This document shows, one piece after another, positions 60,914 to 64,000 of a DNA stretch of 64,000 nt (position 1 is the first letter of the stretch; every line of letters begins with the position of its first letter). Below the pieces are notes generated by a model. It was not told where the DNA came from. It saw nothing but the letters and a program-made list of their open reading frames with translations, and made no database searches. The position numbers and the translations under genes were made by a program. The stretch is from contig NZ_QBKA01000002.1 in assembly GCF_003340475.1 (NCBI RefSeq), positions 1,249,501 through 1,313,500 on the forward strand. The letters run 5' to 3'. This DNA comes from Alteripontixanthobacter maritimus. GTDB taxonomy: Bacteria > Pseudomonadota > Alphaproteobacteria > Sphingomonadales > Sphingomonadaceae.

Positions 60914-61747
60914 TCAGGCAGAGCTGGTGTTCACGACCAGAACGTCATTGCCGAGATACCTCAGCATATCGCTCGTCTGACTGCCCAGCGTGGCCTGCCG
61001 GAACCCGCCACTGCCATGGCTGCCGAGCACTACAAGAGCCTCGCTCTCGCTTCCGTCCCCGCATTGCTTTTCGATGGATTCGGCGATCGCGTCCAACGCG
61101 TTTCCCTGCGCGACCAGAGTGGTTGCGCTTGCCAGGTCCGGGGCATCGCCGATCAGGTCTTCTTTGAACGATGCCATCTGCTGGAGTGCATTCTGTTCCC
61201 ACTCGTCACGCACGTGAGCGTCGCGCTGGAAACCGCTATAGGGCACGTGCCAGCCATGTACGATATGCATCGTCGCATCCGGGAACAGGCGCGCCGCTTC
61301 CTTTATCGCGAATGCGGAACCGGCTGAAAAATCGGTTCCGGCAAACAGATGCTTGTAAGGTGACCGTGCGCGGAGCTTGACGACCAGCACGGGACACGCG
61401 GTGTTACGCAGAACGTAATCGACCGCCGTTCCTAGAAAATAATCGCCAAGCGAATTATAGCGCGCCGGGCCTAGCAAAAGCATGTCCGGCCTTGTTTCTT
61501 CACAATCGCGCGCGATAGCCTTGGTCGGCGATCCTTCGGGGAAGGCAAACTGTGTCTCGCACGATGTTTCGCCGACCGAATCGCGCATCTTGCGGTTCAG
61601 CCGGCCCCAATCCGCCTCTTCGGCTTCCGTATGGTTGAGTGCGTGAATAACCCGCACGCCGCTACCGCGCTCCTCGCAAAGTTGCAGAGCCCGGTCGACC
61701 GCCCGATCGGACCTGCCGCTGAAATCTGTTGCCACCAATATCGTCAT
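60914..61747 (-). CDS. Tandem universal stress protein (two Usp domains)
   Basis: 277 residues from ATG 61747. MTILVATDFSGRSDRAVDRAL starts the first domain (about 1-142), and HLFAGTDFSAGSAFAIKEAARL the second (about 150-277). VVLGSHGSGGFRQATLGSQTSDML is the ATP-binding G-2x-G-9x-G-S/T motif; the first domain has a looser LLGPARYNSLGDYFLGTAVDYVL form. Such proteins help survival under starvation or oxidative stress. It follows the TPR gene by 20 bp on the same strand. Confidence 0.9.
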   Translation of the reverse strand: MTILVATDFSGRSDRAVDRALQLCEERGSGVRVIHALNHTEAEEADWGRLNRKMRDSVGETSCETQFAFPEGSPTKAIARDCEETRPDMLLLGPARYNSLGDYFLGTAVDYVLRNTACPVLVVKLRARSPYKHLFAGTDFSAGSAFAIKEAARLFPDATMHIVHGWHVPYSGFQRDAHVRDEWEQNALQQMASFKEDLIGDAPDLASATTLVAQGNALDAIAESIEKQCGDGSESEALVVLGSHGSGGFRQATLGSQTSDMLRYLGNDVLVVNTSSA

Positions 61748-61767
61748 ATTGCTGCCCTTGCGCTGAT

Positions 61768-62274
61768 TTAGTTGTTTTGCGTAACCTGCGCGTCTGGCAT
61801 GACGGCCTCTGCTGTGAGCACGCGCGGCTGGGGGCCCTGCGCGATGACAGCAGCCAGGGTCCGCGTTTCTGTACAGCCGCTTCCGCACATGGATTCCAGC
61901 CTGGCAAGGTTTGCGCGCGCCTGTGTAACGGCACCCTTTTCGAGCAACGCCGCGCCTTCGCCGGACATCGCGGCGAAGTTCTTCGGTTCGCGGGCAAGTG
62001 CCACGCGGTAATAGGCGATCGCCTTGCCCTGCAATCCGTCGCGGCGGGCGGCTTCGGCCAGATCGATGAACAGTTCCGTGTAGCCGGGATCGACCGCTAG
62101 GGCCGCTTCGAAAGCATCGACCGCCTTTTGCGGCTGTCCGGCAGCAAGCGCTGCCCGGCCCTCGGTCGCCAAGACCACTGCGCGCGAATCGGGTTCGTAC
62201 CCCTCGGCGTATCCGACGCTCGCGGTGACAGCGGCTAGCAGCGAAAGGGCGGCGGCGGCTGGGGCGAAACGCAT
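61768..62274 (-). CDS. TPR-repeat periplasmic protein
   Basis: 168 residues from ATG 62274, preceded by AAGGAG. A signal peptide (MRFAPAAAALSLLAAVTASVGYA) precedes two to three TPR units (ALAAGQPQKAVDAFEAALAVDPGYTELFIDLAEAARRDG and GKAIAYYRVALAREPKNFAAMSGEGAALLEKG). A CGSGC pair at about residue 133 could form a disulfide. TPR proteins of this kind are adaptors; the partner is unknown. The upstream rsmB gene ends 59 bp before its start. Confidence 0.78.
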   Translation of the reverse strand: MRFAPAAAALSLLAAVTASVGYAEGYEPDSRAVVLATEGRAALAAGQPQKAVDAFEAALAVDPGYTELFIDLAEAARRDGLQGKAIAYYRVALAREPKNFAAMSGEGAALLEKGAVTQARANLARLESMCGSGCTETRTLAAVIAQGPQPRVLTAEAVMPDAQVTQNN

Positions 62275-62333
62275 GATTAACTCCTTGAGGCGGGACACAG
62301 TCGGGGGCGCAGTCTGCTCCATAGCCACAGGGG

Positions 62334-64000
<1,667 letters not shown>

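Overview
The window is a high-GC, tightly packed chromosomal segment, very probably from an aerobic alphaproteobacterium of the Sphingomonadales (Erythrobacteraceae/Sphingomonadaceae type). The reasons are: an exosortase A (XrtA) locus whose exosortase is fused to an EpsI domain, many 4-bp ATGA-type gene overlaps, an alphaproteobacterial SOS box (GTTC-N7-GTTC), an EcfG general-stress promoter motif (GGAAC-N17-CGTT), a LolC/E-type permease with LolD, and a 2-oxoacid:ferredoxin oxidoreductase pair. No tRNA, rRNA, CRISPR array, insertion sequence or prophage was seen, and no gap without a gene exceeds 300 bp. Family names were assigned by reading motifs, not by a database search.

Layout. 1-6042: two tandem CDP-glycerol-phosphotransferase-like surface-polymer genes (the first is cut by the window edge), a HAD phosphatase and an SDR on the minus strand, then sdhB, a PaaI-type thioesterase and zapE. 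6063-24776: the exosortase A / exopolysaccharide locus. Ten minus-strand genes (18834 down to 6063) encode a Wza-like export lipoprotein, a Wzz-like chain-length protein, a tyrosine autokinase, a large beta-barrel, an ExeA-like ATPase, a polysaccharide deacetylase, a FemAB-like transferase, a glycosyltransferase, XrtA-EpsI and an AsnB-like amidotransferase. Beside them sits a second, mostly uncharacterised module: a PLP decarboxylase and an AMP-forming ligase on the minus strand, and divergently a FemAB/GNAT-like transferase, an acyl carrier protein and two alpha/beta-hydrolase-like proteins with non-standard nucleophile positions. This module is the best candidate for undescribed chemistry.

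24780-33045: housekeeping genes on the minus strand (RlmD-like methyltransferase, Nnr, a small lipoprotein, IlvD, an N-formylglutamate amidohydrolase-like protein, IspE, ETF-QO). 33159-37451: a degenerate uracil-DNA-glycosylase-like protein, a lytic transglycosylase, MoaB and an SPL-like radical SAM protein preceded by a perfect SOS box. 37457-47187: membrane proteins, a DUF1330 protein, an acyl-CoA synthetase, DnaE, glutathione peroxidase and the Lol exporter. 47392-50223: PurF, an SDR and a PilZ protein. 50250-55985: a serine hydrolase, a CFA-synthase-like enzyme and a photolyase that look co-transcribed from a candidate EcfG promoter, then a membrane hydrolase and an EF-hand lipoprotein with a clear terminator. 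56101-64000: KorB/KorA, an esterase, RppH, a tandem universal stress protein, a TPR protein, RsmB and the 3' part of guaB.

Three families of palindromic intergenic repeats occur. One (31235-31376) fills the ETF-QO/ispE gap, one (43888-43970) lies upstream of dnaE, and one is present twice (54234-54324 and 57174-57265). The 54234 copy sits between the stress promoter and the photolyase and even supplies an alternative start codon.
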